Part shown: piece after piece, positions 1-8,304 of the stretch
Position numbering within the stretch: the first letter of the stretch is position 1
How the letters are laid out: the number at the start of each line of letters is the position of its first letter
NCBI RefSeq assembly: GCF_000688255.1
Contig: NZ_JHYS01000001.1
Coordinates: 248,001-312,000, forward strand
From: Simplicispira psychrophila DSM 11588
GTDB taxonomy: Bacteria > Pseudomonadota > Gammaproteobacteria > Burkholderiales > Burkholderiaceae_C
Length of the DNA: 64,000 nucleotides
Direction of reading: 5' to 3'
Translations under genes and position numbers: made by a program
Notes under the pieces: model-generated
Told to the model about the DNA's origin: nothing
What the model saw: the letters and a program-made list of their open reading frames with translations, nothing else
The model's database searches: none

Positions 1-231
1 CGTGGTGTCAGCCGGCAAATCGACGACAAACCAATGCCACCAGCCCGATCCGCTGGGCGCATCCGGGTCATACACCGTGACGGCAAAACTGCGCGTGCCG
101 GCGGGAGCGCCTTGCCATTGCAGCACCGGTGAGCGGTTCTGACCCGAGCAGCCAAAGCCATCGAACTCAAACACCGGGCCAATGCTTGCGCCGTTGGCGA
201 TATCGGGACTGGAAAGCGTGAAAGTAGTCAT
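1..231 (-). CDS. YbhB/YbcL family (PEBP, Raf-kinase-inhibitor-like) protein, C-terminus cut off
   Basis: Only the first 77 residues lie in the window; the gene runs off the left edge. The fold is that of the phosphatidylethanolamine-binding protein family. The motif DPDAP is at residues 55-59, followed by the Trp/His-rich WWHW at 64-67, both in the conserved anion-binding pocket region of YbhB/YbcL proteins. AAGGAG lies 7 nt before the ATG. The bacterial members are cytosolic or periplasmic proteins with poorly defined function, so no specific role is claimed. The M20 amidohydrolase downstream of its start reads the same way and could be co-transcribed, since only about 30 bp separate them. 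Confidence 0.85.
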   Translation of the reverse strand, partial: MTTFTLSSPDIANGASIGPVFEFDGFGCSGQNRSPVLQWQGAPAGTRSFAVTVYDPDAPSGSGWWHWFVVDLPADTT

Positions 232-264
232 ACCAAAGCTCCTTGAAACATAAACACCCTCACC

Positions 265-1488
265 CTACAGCGCCGGCAAGGGCATGGCCTGCTCCGCCAA
301 GCTGGCATGCAGAGCAGCACCCAGCGGCAAAATTTCGTCGTTAAAGTCATAACGGCTGTTGTGCAGGCCACAACTGCCCATACCGGCCTCATTGCCCTGA
401 CCAAGGCGCAGATAAGCGCCAGGCTTGTTTTGCAGCATGAACGAGAAATCCTCCGCGCCCATGCTGGGTTCGAGATCGCGCACCAGGTTTTCTGCACCCA
501 CCAGCGCCTGCGCCACATCGCCGGCAAACACCGCTTCAGCTTCGGTGTTGATGGTCGCCGGGTAAATGCGCTCGTAATGCACCGTCGCCGTGGCACCAAA
601 ACCCAGCGCAATGGCACTGCACAGGTCACGTAAACGCTGCTCCACCAAATTTTGCACGGTATGGTCAAAGGTGCGCACCGTACCCACCAACGTGGCCTTG
701 CCCGGCATCACGCTAAACGCCCCGAGATCGCCCGCCTGCATGGCGCACAGGCTGACCACCGCGCTTTGCAGTGGGCGCACGTTGCGTGCCACGATGCTTT
801 GCGCCGCCGTGATGATGTGTGCCGCCACCAACACCACATCCACTCCTTGGTAAGCGTGCGCACCATGGCCGCCGCGCCCAGTGATCTCGATGGTGATGCG
901 GTCGGCGGCGGCCATCATGGCGCCGCTGTTGAGTCCCACCGTGCCGGCCTTCATCGCCGGCCAGTTGTGCATGGCATAGACCGACTGCACCGGAAAGCGC
1001 TCAAACAGACCGTCCTCCATCATCACACGCGCACCGGCCAGCCCTTCTTCACCGGGCTGAAAGATCAGCACCGCCGTGCCATCGAAGTTGCGCGTCGCCG
1101 CCAGGTAGCGCGCCGCGCCAATCAGCATCGCCGTGTGGCCATCGTGCCCGCAACCATGCATCAGGCCCGACTTGGCCGATCTCCAGGGAAATTCGTTGTC
1201 CTCGGTCATGGGCAGGGCGTCCATATCGGCACGCAGGCCGATCATGCTGCCACTGGCCGTACTGCGCCCGCGAATCACAGCGACGATGCCGGTGCGGCCA
1301 ATGCCATCGTGGATTTCATCGACACCGCACACGTTGAGCGCCTCTTTGACGCGCGCACCGGTGTAAACCTCTTCAAATCCCAACTCAGGGTGCGCGTGCA
1401 GATCGCGGCGCAGGGCCACCAACTCGGGGTAATACTGGCGGATGTGCGCAAAAGCGCGGCCACCAACCTTGAAACGGGGAACTTGCAT
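265..1488 (-). CDS. M20 family amidohydrolase (hippurate hydrolase-like)
   Basis: This is a metal-dependent amidohydrolase of about 407 residues, the usual size for the M20D/AbgB-hippuricase group that cleaves N-acyl amino acids or similar amides in the cytosol. HGCGHDGH at residues 111-118 supplies metal ligands and GEEG at 146-149 the catalytic glutamate. The N-terminal RRDLHAHPELGFEE is typical of the family. The ATG at 1488 is chosen because TGGAG lies about 7 nt upstream; the frame stays open further upstream to 1611, but that extension is not family-like. The exact substrate cannot be read from the sequence. The PEBP gene lies just downstream on the same strand. Confidence 0.9.
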   Translation of the reverse strand: MQVPRFKVGGRAFAHIRQYYPELVALRRDLHAHPELGFEEVYTGARVKEALNVCGVDEIHDGIGRTGIVAVIRGRSTASGSMIGLRADMDALPMTEDNEFPWRSAKSGLMHGCGHDGHTAMLIGAARYLAATRNFDGTAVLIFQPGEEGLAGARVMMEDGLFERFPVQSVYAMHNWPAMKAGTVGLNSGAMMAAADRITIEITGRGGHGAHAYQGVDVVLVAAHIITAAQSIVARNVRPLQSAVVSLCAMQAGDLGAFSVMPGKATLVGTVRTFDHTVQNLVEQRLRDLCSAIALGFGATATVHYERIYPATINTEAEAVFAGDVAQALVGAENLVRDLEPSMGAEDFSFMLQNKPGAYLRLGQGNEAGMGSCGLHNSRYDFNDEILPLGAALHASLAEQAMPLPAL

Positions 1489-1614
1489 CCATCGGCTCCA
1501 GCAAAGCCCATGCGCCATGCTGACCATGTGCGCGGGCCGGTCGTACACAACAAAAAGATGGCCGATTGTGCCGCGCCTAGGCTGAGCGCACAAAGCACAA
1601 ATAGAAAACAAAAA

Positions 1615-1645
1615 GCCGCCAACCCGAAGGTTGGCGGCTTTTTTT
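1615..1645. terminator. Rho-independent terminator, probably of the porin gene
   Basis: A 10-bp GC-rich stem (GCCGCCAACC at 1615-1624 against GGTTGGCGGC at 1629-1638) closes on a CGAA tetraloop. It is flanked by T-runs on both strands, so it can act in both directions. It sits 34 bp past the porin stop and 127 bp upstream of the amidohydrolase start, insulating the two minus-strand genes. Confidence 0.9.
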
Positions 1646-1678
1646 ATCCGCTGAAAGCTGGCTTACGCCAGCCATTCA

Positions 1679-2719
1679 TTAGAAAGCGTGGCGAATGCCG
1701 ACTTGGAAGCCGGTTTGGTTGCGGCCAGCGTCAGCAGCCAAGGGCAGGCCAACGCCGCCCAGGTTGACATCCGAGAAGTTCTTGTTCTTCAGGAAAGCAG
1801 CCGTGCCATACACAGCGGTGCGCTTGGACAGGTCATAGACATAACCCACCGACAGCTGCTGTGCGTCGTCCTTGCTGTTCTTCAGGTCGTATGCAGCGTA
1901 CTGCAGCTTGACAGTGCCGGGGCCGACAGGAGCGCTGACGCCCAGCAGATAGTTGGTGTACTTGCCTTCTGCGGTGGTCAGGTTGTCTTCAAACTTCACG
2001 CGCTGAACCAAGCCCGACACCTTCAGCATGCCCAGGTCGTAAGAAGCGCCAACCGACAATTGAGTGCGGTCAGCGTCAAAGCCCAGACCAACTGTCTGGT
2101 TGTTCTTATCCAAAGAAACCGTCACGCTGATAGGACCGTTGTCGTAAGCAGCGTAGCCGCCGATATAGCGGTTGGTCTTGTTGCTGCCAGTGGATTCGCC
2201 AAAGCCGTAGTTCAAGGCGCCAGTGAAACCACCAAAGTTAGGCGTGTAGTAAGCCAGCATGTTGCTAGCACGAACACCATTGAAGTCACCGGTCGTACCG
2301 GTCAGGTTGCCGCTCCAGCCCAGGAACTGGCCCATGCCGACTTGGCCGAACAGATCGTAAGCGCTGGTCTTGTAGCCAGCGGTCAGGTCACGACCCAGAC
2401 GGACTTCACCGAAACCGCCCATCAGGCTGAGGGTCGAACGGCGCTTGAAGTTCAGGCCAGCAGCAGTGCCGTCATCAGGAGTGATTTCGCCTTCGAGCCA
2501 GAAACCAGCCTTCAGGCCGCCGCCGAGGTCTTCAACACCGCGGAAACCGAGGCGGCTGGTAGCGTTGCCGCTGTTGGCCAGACCGTATTTGTTGTCGCCG
2601 CCGCTGTTCTTGACGTAGCCCACACCGGTATCAACGATACCGAACAGGGTGACGGAAGATTGGGCCATTGCGGCGCCGGAAGCAGCCAGAACGGCCAGGG
2701 CAATCAGGGATTTTTTCAT
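1679..2719 (-). CDS. Gram-negative general porin (Omp32/OmpC-like)
   Basis: This is an outer-membrane trimeric beta-barrel porin of 346 residues. The signal peptide begins MKKSLIALAVLAASGAAMA and is followed directly by QSSVTLFGIVDTGVGY, the standard first strand of betaproteobacterial porins. The protein ends in the aromatic phenylalanine (HAF) needed for barrel assembly by BAM. Repeated Gly/Asn-rich strands such as LGFRGVEDLGGGLKAGF and GFGEVRLGRD are porin hallmarks. GGAG lies about 8 nt before the start. The gene stands alone, with a strong terminator after it and a roughly 300-bp leader/promoter region before it, as expected for a highly expressed porin. Confidence 0.95.
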   Translation of the reverse strand: MKKSLIALAVLAASGAAMAQSSVTLFGIVDTGVGYVKNSGGDNKYGLANSGNATSRLGFRGVEDLGGGLKAGFWLEGEITPDDGTAAGLNFKRRSTLSLMGGFGEVRLGRDLTAGYKTSAYDLFGQVGMGQFLGWSGNLTGTTGDFNGVRASNMLAYYTPNFGGFTGALNYGFGESTGSNKTNRYIGGYAAYDNGPISVTVSLDKNNQTVGLGFDADRTQLSVGASYDLGMLKVSGLVQRVKFEDNLTTAEGKYTNYLLGVSAPVGPGTVKLQYAAYDLKNSKDDAQQLSVGYVYDLSKRTAVYGTAAFLKNKNFSDVNLGGVGLPLAADAGRNQTGFQVGIRHAF

Positions 2720-3037
2720 TGAAATTACTCCAAGGTTAAACGTAGGGCACCGGCTCGGTTGGGATTACAGATGCAGCATCTGCGCAGTCCGCCGGTTGCC
2801 CGGGCCAACCTCCTGGTGGGGAAGTTATGGCTATTGCACCAGACCGGGCCCAGTTGCGCAAAGAAATTCCCCCAGAATGGAGTGCAAAACGATAAAACCG
2901 TTGCTACCCCACAACATCCAGCAAGACAGGCGCATATCTGGCATAAGCGCCCTGAATGCAGGTCTGTTTCGCTCGCAGGACAATCTGGAAATGTCCGCTC
3001 TCGCGGCTCGCATTGCACCCACTCCAAGGAACAAAAT
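2720..3037. other. Intergenic region between divergent porin and coq7
   Basis: This is 318 bp between two divergent starts and must hold both promoters. The RBS of the porin is at the left end and AAGGA for coq7 is at 3026-3030. A small inverted repeat, AACGATAAAACCGTT, lies near 2887-2901. I could not identify convincing -35/-10 pairs, and several short open frames here look non-coding. Confidence 0.4.
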
Positions 3038-3655
3038 ATGGACAAATTCCTGACGGCCGCTGATGCCGCCCTGCGCACCCTTTTTGCTGCACCGCGTGCC
3101 ACGCAAGACTCGCCAGCGCGGGCCATTGCCCCCGCCTGCCTTGCGCCAGAAGAAAGGCAACTCTCAGGCGCCCTGATGCGCGTGAACCATGTGGGGGAAA
3201 TCTGTGCGCAAGCGCTCTACACCGCCCAGGCGGCCGTGACGCAGGACGCCGCGTTGCGCGCGCACCTGCTTGAAGCTGCCCGCGAAGAAGGCGACCATCT
3301 GGCTTGGACGCGCGAGCGCCTGCAAGAATTGGGCGCACGTCCCAGCCTGCTCAATCCGCTGTGGTACGCCGGTGCTTTTGCCGTGGGTTTGGTGGCATCC
3401 AAAATCAGTGACGGCGTCAGCCTGGGTTTTGTCGTCGAAACCGAAAACCAGGTCGCTGCCCATCTGCAAAGCCACCTGCGCCGTCTGCCCGAACAGGACT
3501 TGGCCTCGCGCGCGGTGGTGGCACGCATGAAAGACGATGAAGAGCGCCACGCCACCAATGCGCTGGCGGCGGGCGCCATTCCCTTGCCCGCACCGGCGCG
3601 CGCCCTGATGCGTGCTGCGGCCAAGGTGATGACGACGACCGCGCATTACGTTTGA
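3038..3655 (+). CDS. coq7: Demethoxyubiquinone hydroxylase Coq7
   Basis: Coq7 is a non-haem diiron monooxygenase that hydroxylates 2-polyprenyl-3-methyl-6-methoxy-1,4-benzoquinone in late ubiquinone synthesis, peripheral to the inner membrane. The protein has 205 residues. Its carboxylate/histidine diiron ligands are visible as NHVGE (E54), EEGDH (E83-H87), ETE (134-136) and DEERH (E168-H171). The start at 3038 is preceded by AAGGA and gives the usual Coq7 N-terminus; the open frame extends upstream without family similarity. It converges on the OsmC gene. Many gammaproteobacteria use UbiF instead, so Coq7 fits a betaproteobacterial host. Confidence 0.95.
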   Translation: MDKFLTAADAALRTLFAAPRATQDSPARAIAPACLAPEERQLSGALMRVNHVGEICAQALYTAQAAVTQDAALRAHLLEAAREEGDHLAWTRERLQELGARPSLLNPLWYAGAFAVGLVASKISDGVSLGFVVETENQVAAHLQSHLRRLPEQDLASRAVVARMKDDEERHATNALAAGAIPLPAPARALMRAAAKVMTTTAHYV

Positions 3656-3673
3656 GGCGCTGGGTTGGGCGCC

Positions 3674-4123
3674 TTACGCCTCCAGCACCTCAAAGCTGGT
3701 GCTGATGGCAGCGGTTTTGCCGAGCATGATGCTGGCCGAACAGTATTTCTCGTGGCTCATGGCAATGGCGCGTTCGATGGCAGGCGCAGGCACGTTCTTA
3801 CCGGTGATGCTGAAGTGCATGTGGATTTTGGTGAACACTTTGGGATCGGTGTCGGCGCGCTCAGTGGTCAGTTTGACGCTGCAACCGCGCACATCGTGGC
3901 GGCCGCGCTTCAGGATCAGCACCACGTCGTAAGCGGTGCAACCGCCGGTACCCGCCAGTACCGTTTCCATCGGCCGGGGCGCCAAGTTTTGCCCACCGTT
4001 GGCCGGGTTGACGGCATCAGGGGCACCATCCATCACCAGCGTGTGGCCGCTGCCGGTTTCTGCGACAAACCCCATGCCGGAGCGCGTACCCGCCGCGCCC
4101 GTCCAGCTCACTGTGCATTCCAT
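3674..4123 (-). CDS. OsmC family peroxiredoxin-like protein
   Basis: This is a small cytosolic thiol-dependent hydroperoxide-reductase-fold protein of 149 residues. Two family cysteines are visible, C62 in GGCTAYDVV and C128 in KYCSAS, the reactive pair of OsmC/Ohr proteins. The N-terminal strand pattern and the PMETVLAG segment match the YhfA-like branch rather than Ohr. The ATG at 4123 is preferred because AAGGA is 8 nt upstream; an ATG at 4129 is only 3 nt from it. Its substrate may be organic hydroperoxides, but this branch is not well characterised. It converges on coq7. Confidence 0.88.
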   Translation of the reverse strand: MECTVSWTGAAGTRSGMGFVAETGSGHTLVMDGAPDAVNPANGGQNLAPRPMETVLAGTGGCTAYDVVLILKRGRHDVRGCSVKLTTERADTDPKVFTKIHMHFSITGKNVPAPAIERAIAMSHEKYCSASIMLGKTAAISTSFEVLEA

Positions 4124-4498
4124 GTCCATATTTCCTTGTTGTGCCTACCGTTGGATATGAAGTCCGGCAGGCACCGCCTGCAATGATCTTCAAAAGAGTG
4201 TGGTTATTTTGCTGCATCGCAACAACATTCACAGCCGCATGGGTAGAATCCCTAACATTGCAGCACATGAATTTACATGCGCTGATTGGCAAATTTCCCT
4301 GCAACTGCCATGCAACGATTGTCTCCTCCATCTCCTTAAAAGGATGGATTCAGCCCCCAGCCTCACGGCTAGGGGCTTTTTTTTGGCTTATCGAGGCAGG
4401 CCCCCTGTGGCGCTTCTGAGCGCCGTTCCTGCGCGCCTATGATGGTTGCCGCCCGACCCCACGCACGGTGGGCGCCGCCATTTCGCATCTCCGACCCC
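4124..4498. other. Intergenic region between OsmC gene and ilvA
   Basis: This is 375 bp between the divergent OsmC and ilvA starts. It holds the OsmC promoter side, a possible small transcript ending in the terminator at 4352-4384, and the ilvA leader. A second imperfect stem (TCCAT..TCCTT with AAGGATGGA, about 4327-4349) lies just before the terminator. No protein gene here is convincing. Confidence 0.5.
4352..4384 (+). terminator. Intrinsic terminator upstream of ilvA
   Basis: The stem pairs AGCCCC and AGCC (4352-4362, one mismatch) with GGCT and GGGGCT (4367-4377) around a TCAC loop, followed by eight Ts. It reads on the plus strand but no gene precedes it on that strand, so it ends either a small RNA or an attenuated ilvA leader transcript. 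Confidence 0.8.
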
Positions 4499-6070
4499 AT
4501 GAACCAGCACCTCACCCCCCTTGATTACCTGAAGAAGATCCTGACCGCGCGTGTCTATGACGTGGCCATCGAGTCCGATCTGGAGCCTGCACGCAACCTG
4601 AGCCAGCGCCTGCACAACACAGTACTGCTCAAGCGCGAAGACCAGCAGCCGGTGTTCAGCTTCAAGCTGCGCGGCGCCTACAACAAGATGGTGCATCTGA
4701 CGCCCGAGCAGTTGGCACGCGGCGTGATTTGCGCCTCGGCCGGCAACCACGCCCAAGGCGTGGCGATGAGTGCGCGCAAATTGGGCACCCGCGCCGTGAT
4801 CGTCATGCCGACGACGACACCGCAACTCAAAGTGGACGCGGTGCAGGCACTGGGCGGCGAAGTGGTGCTGCACGGCGAGAGCTACTCTGACGCCTACGGC
4901 CACTCGATCGAGCTGCAAAAAGAGCAAGGCCTGAGCTTTGTGCATCCGTTTGATGACCCGGATGTGATCGCCGGCCAGGGCACGATTGCCATGGAGATCC
5001 TGCGCCAAGTGCAAAAGCTGGGCAACAACCGGCTCGACGCAGTGTTTGTCGCCATCGGCGGCGGCGGGCTGATTGCCGGCGTGGCCAACTACATCAAGGC
5101 GGTGCGTCCGGACATCAAGGTGATTGGTGTGCAAATGAACGATTCCGACGCCATGGTGCAGTCGGTCGCCGCCGGCCAGCGCGTCACACTGACCGATGTC
5201 GGCCTGTTCTCGGATGGCACCGCCGTCAAGCTGGTGGGCGAAGAAACCTTCCGCATCGCCAGCGGCTTGGTCGATGAGTACATGACGGTGGACACCGACG
5301 CCGTCTGCGCCGCCATCAAAGACATCTTTGTCGATACGCGCAGCATCGTCGAACCCGCCGGTGCGCTGGCCGTGGCTGCCATCAAACAATACGTGGCCAC
5401 GCACCACACCAAGGGCGAAACCTACGCCGCCATCTTGTGCGGCGCCAATATGAACTTCGACCGCCTGCGCTTTGTCGCCGAGCGCGCCGAAGTCGGCGAA
5501 GAGCGCGAAGCGCTGCTGGCGGTCAGCATCCCCGAAGAGCGCGGCAGCTTTCGGCGTTTTTGCGAAACCATCGGCGGTCTGCCGGGTGGCCCGCGCAACG
5601 TCACCGAATTCAACTACCGCATCAGCGACGCGGCCCGCGCGCATGTGTTTGTCGGCCTGACCACGCACGGCAAGGGCGAGTCGGCAAAAATCGCCCACAC
5701 CTTTAGCCAGCACGGCTTTGACGCCCTCGACCTGACGCACGACGAGCTGGCCAAAGAGCACCTGCGCCACCTCGTCGGCGGCCATTCGGCGCTGGCGCAA
5801 GACGAACGCCTGCTGCGCTTTGTCTTCCCCGAGCGCCCCGGTGCTCTGCTGAAATTCCTGAGCCTGATGCAGCCGAGCTGGAACATCTCGCTGTTCCACT
5901 ACCGCAACCAGGGCGCGGACTACGGTCGCATTCTTGTCGGTCTGCAGGTGCCGGCCGGTGACGCTGGCGCCTTCGACGCCTTCCTGGCCACGCTGGGCTA
6001 TCCGTATGTCGAAGAAACGCTGAATCCGGCCTACCGCCTGTTCCTGCAGTCGCCCGCCAGCGCCGCCTGA
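4499..6070 (+). CDS. ilvA: Threonine ammonia-lyase, biosynthetic
   Basis: This PLP enzyme deaminates threonine to 2-oxobutanoate, the first step of isoleucine synthesis. The 523-residue protein matches biosynthetic IlvA (about 514 in E. coli). The PLP lysine is K56 in FSFKLRGAYNK and the phosphate-binding glycine loop GGGGL is at 187-191. After residue about 330 come two ACT-like regulatory domains (starting near ERGSFRRFCETIGG and again near ERPGALLKFLSLMQ), which bind isoleucine and valine in this family. The start at 4499 gives MNQHLTPLDYLKKIL, the expected N-terminus. A terminator-like hairpin about 115 bp upstream may regulate it. Confidence 0.96.
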   Translation: MNQHLTPLDYLKKILTARVYDVAIESDLEPARNLSQRLHNTVLLKREDQQPVFSFKLRGAYNKMVHLTPEQLARGVICASAGNHAQGVAMSARKLGTRAVIVMPTTTPQLKVDAVQALGGEVVLHGESYSDAYGHSIELQKEQGLSFVHPFDDPDVIAGQGTIAMEILRQVQKLGNNRLDAVFVAIGGGGLIAGVANYIKAVRPDIKVIGVQMNDSDAMVQSVAAGQRVTLTDVGLFSDGTAVKLVGEETFRIASGLVDEYMTVDTDAVCAAIKDIFVDTRSIVEPAGALAVAAIKQYVATHHTKGETYAAILCGANMNFDRLRFVAERAEVGEEREALLAVSIPEERGSFRRFCETIGGLPGGPRNVTEFNYRISDAARAHVFVGLTTHGKGESAKIAHTFSQHGFDALDLTHDELAKEHLRHLVGGHSALAQDERLLRFVFPERPGALLKFLSLMQPSWNISLFHYRNQGADYGRILVGLQVPAGDAGAFDAFLATLGYPYVEETLNPAYRLFLQSPASAA

Positions 6071-6079
6071 CACTTCAAG

Positions 6080-6140
6080 GCAAATGAGCCTCTAGCGCTT
6101 ATGCAGCAAGCGCTGAAAGCTATTATTTTTGATATTTAAA
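6080..6140 (+). repeat. Dispersed GCGCTT/AAGCGC repeat, copy 1
   Basis: This AT-richer element between ilvA and cobS has the core TAGCGCTTATGCAGCAAGCGCT, with 8-bp arms AGCGCTTA/AAGCGCT-like, followed by an AGCTATTATTTTT tail. The same layout recurs at 44158-44222 (inverted) and in degenerate form at 20889, 32901, 48672 and 58637, and inside several genes. Confidence 0.65.
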
Positions 6141-6152
6141 ACAGCAATTACC

Positions 6153-6977
6153 ATGCAAGCCGTGCGCCATTACCTGCTGGCGGTGCAGTTTTTCACCCGC
6201 CTTCCGGTCACCGGGCGGCTGGCCGATTGGGTCGGCTACAGCCCGGCGATGCTGCGCGCCAGTGCGGCGCACTTTCCAGGTGTCGGTTGGCTGGTGGCGG
6301 CGGTAGCGGCAGGGGTGTACACGGCGCTGCATTTCGGTCTGGGCGCACAGCCGTTCGCAGCGTTGGTAGCAGCGGTGTTTTGCACCCTTACCACGGTGCT
6401 GGTCACGGGCGGTTTTCATGAAGACGGCCTGGCCGATGTCGCCGACGGCCTGGGCGGCAGCTCCCAGCGCAAGCGCGCGCTGGACATCATGAAAGACTCA
6501 CGCATTGGTGCCTTTGGTGCCATGGCGCTGGTACTGGTGCTGCTGGCCAAGGTCAGCCTGCTGGCGCTGCTGGGCGCGCACAGCCTGAGCGCCGCGCTGT
6601 GCGCGCTGCTGGGCGGCCACGTGCTGTCACGCTTTTGGCCGCTGTGCTTGGTGCGCACGTTGCCCCACGTTGGCGATACCGCTAAATCCAAAAGCAAGCC
6701 GCTAGCGGACCAAATCAGCAACTTAGCGTTGCTGACAGCCGGTTTATGGTGTTTTATGCCACTAGCCCTTGTTTGGTATACGCAAGCAGCTCTTTTTTTG
6801 ATAGTGGCAATAGTGTGTAGTGCCCTTGGTGCAGCGCACATGGCACGGCGTTTTGCGCGGCGGCTACAGGGCTTTACCGGCGACTGCTTGGGCGCGGTGC
6901 AGCAGGTCAGCGAAGTGGGGTTTTACTTGGGCGCAGCGCTGGCTTTGGGGCCGTTGGCGGGCTTTTTAGCACCGTGA
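6153..6977 (+). CDS. cobS: Adenosylcobinamide-GDP ribazoletransferase (cobalamin synthase)
   Basis: CobS is an integral membrane enzyme that joins adenosylcobinamide-GDP and alpha-ribazole (phosphate) at the end of cobalamin nucleotide-loop assembly. The 274-residue protein carries the signature HEDGLADVADG at 89-99 (acidic, Mg-binding) and several hydrophobic helices. The start at 6153 (MQAVRHYLLAVQFFTRLPV) matches the family N-terminus. Its stop overlaps the GTG of cobC. A stretch from about 6680 to 6810 has lower GC than the rest and includes a segment resembling the dispersed repeat (CACTAGCCCTTG..CGCAAGCAGCT..TTTTTTTGATAGT), so part of the C-terminal half may derive from a repeat insertion. 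Confidence 0.93.
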   Translation: MQAVRHYLLAVQFFTRLPVTGRLADWVGYSPAMLRASAAHFPGVGWLVAAVAAGVYTALHFGLGAQPFAALVAAVFCTLTTVLVTGGFHEDGLADVADGLGGSSQRKRALDIMKDSRIGAFGAMALVLVLLAKVSLLALLGAHSLSAALCALLGGHVLSRFWPLCLVRTLPHVGDTAKSKSKPLADQISNLALLTAGLWCFMPLALVWYTQAALFLIVAIVCSALGAAHMARRFARRLQGFTGDCLGAVQQVSEVGFYLGAALALGPLAGFLAP

Positions 6978-7567
6978 CAGCGCCATCACATTGCGGACGT
7001 TTATGGCTGGTGCGCCACGCGCAGCCGCTGATCGCACCGGGCATTTGTTACGGCGCGCTGGATCTACCTGCCGATGCAACCGCCACGGCGGACAGCGCCC
7101 AACGCTTGGCAGCAGCACTGCCGCAGCGCCTGCACATACACCACTCACCGCTACAAAGATGTGAGCTCCTAGCGCATATATTTAAAGGGCTACGGCCTGA
7201 TTTGATGTTTAAAACAGCACCTGAGTTGGTGGAGTTTGACTTTGGCTGCTGGGAAGGCCGCGCTTGGGAAGATATTCCGCGCACCGACATCGACGCTTGG
7301 ACGGCGCAGTTTGCCAACTACCGCCCCGGCGGCGGCGACAACTTGGCGGCGATGCTGGCGCGCGTATCGAACGCTTTAAGCGCTGCGCAGCAGGAATGCG
7401 CTGATGGAAGTGATGTGCTGTGGATCACCCACGCCGGCGTGGCGCGCTGCGTGCAGTGGTTATTGCAGGCAGCGCCGGAACAAATACGCCGCGCCGACCA
7501 GTGGCCGCGCAGCGCGCCAGGCTACGGCGAATGGGTGTGTTTTGCGCTGCCGCAGGCTACGGCCTGA
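6974..7567 (+). CDS. cobC: Histidine phosphatase family protein, probable alpha-ribazole phosphatase
   Basis: This is a cytosolic histidine phosphatase of 197 residues that likely removes phosphate from alpha-ribazole-5'-phosphate or adenosylcobalamin-5'-phosphate. The catalytic RH is at residues 14-15 (WLVRHAQP), with HSPLQRC and THAGVARC supplying the other phosphate-pocket residues and ELVEFDFGCWEG the family loop. The start is GTG at 6974, overlapping the cobS stop (GTGA), which strongly ties it to cobalamin synthesis. Around 7163-7215 the DNA is AT-richer and resembles a degenerate dispersed repeat encoding part of the LAHIFKGLRPDLMFK segment. Confidence 0.88.
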   Translation: MTAPSHCGRLWLVRHAQPLIAPGICYGALDLPADATATADSAQRLAAALPQRLHIHHSPLQRCELLAHIFKGLRPDLMFKTAPELVEFDFGCWEGRAWEDIPRTDIDAWTAQFANYRPGGGDNLAAMLARVSNALSAAQQECADGSDVLWITHAGVARCVQWLLQAAPEQIRRADQWPRSAPGYGEWVCFALPQATA

Positions 7568-7576
7568 CGACCAGAA

Positions 7577-8272
7577 TTACTCCTCGCGCCCGCCGCCAAT
7601 GCCCAGCAGCATCAACAGCGCTTGAAACACGTTGAACAAGCTCAGATAAACGCCCAGCGTGGCGGTGATGTAGTTGGTTTCCAAGCCGTCTTTCACCCGC
7701 TTCAGGTCGTGCAGGATGAAGGCGGTAAACACGCCAATCGTCAGCACCGAAAGGGTGATCATCAGCGCGCTCGACTGCATAAAGATATTGGCAATGCCTG
7801 CCACCATGATCAACAGCGCGCCGACAAACAGCCATTTGCCCATGCCCGACAGATCGCGTTGGATGACCGATGACAGGCTGGCCATGCCCAGAAAAATCAC
7901 GCCAGTGCCGGCAAACGCCGTCATGATCAGTCCGGCACCATTGGCCTGACCCAGCACGCTACCGACCAAGCGCGACAGCATCAGCCCCATAAAGAACGTA
8001 AAGGCCAGCAGCACGGCGACGCCAGCAGCGGAGTCTTTGGTCTTTTCGATGGCGTACATAAAGCCAAACGCGCCGCCCAAAAACACCATCGCGCCGATGC
8101 CGGGCGACAGCGCGCTGGTCAGGCCGGTGGCCACGCCAATCCAAGCGCCCAAAACGGTGGGCACCATCGACAGCGCCAGCAGCCAATAGGTGTTGCGCAG
8201 CACTTGGTTGCGCTCGGCGGGGGTGGTGGCGGCGGCGTCATACGCGCCATAAATGGGGATTTGGTTGCTCAT
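7577..8272 (-). CDS. Bax inhibitor-1/YccA family inner-membrane protein
   Basis: This is a 231-residue polytopic membrane protein with about seven hydrophobic helices, of the BI-1/TMBIM (UPF0005) family to which YccA and YbhL belong. Bacterial members are linked to control of FtsH proteolysis (YccA) or calcium leak (BsYetJ); which applies here cannot be read. The N-terminal MSNQIPIYGAYDAAATTPAE and the C-terminal LSLFNVFQALLMLLGI are typical. The start at 8272 is chosen over one 8 codons upstream; a GGAG lies 10 nt before it. It converges on cobC and may share a transcript with the Ala-rich protein upstream (gap about 30 bp). Confidence 0.9.
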   Translation of the reverse strand: MSNQIPIYGAYDAAATTPAERNQVLRNTYWLLALSMVPTVLGAWIGVATGLTSALSPGIGAMVFLGGAFGFMYAIEKTKDSAAGVAVLLAFTFFMGLMLSRLVGSVLGQANGAGLIMTAFAGTGVIFLGMASLSSVIQRDLSGMGKWLFVGALLIMVAGIANIFMQSSALMITLSVLTIGVFTAFILHDLKRVKDGLETNYITATLGVYLSLFNVFQALLMLLGIGGGREE

Positions 8273-8304
8273 AAATTCAGTGCTCCATTCATACAAAGAG
8301 GTGT

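Noticed and set aside
4310-4339. Leader peptide MQRLSPPSP before the ilvA-proximal terminator
   Set aside because: It has no Ile, Val or Thr codon run that would suit attenuation, and no clear ribosome binding site.
4388-6073. Long open frame antisense to ilvA
   Set aside because: It mirrors ilvA in GC-rich DNA, is His/Gln/Val-rich low-complexity, and has no domain. The same holds for the antisense frames over cphA (42322-44145), glmS (54881-56623) and gspE (19278-20762).
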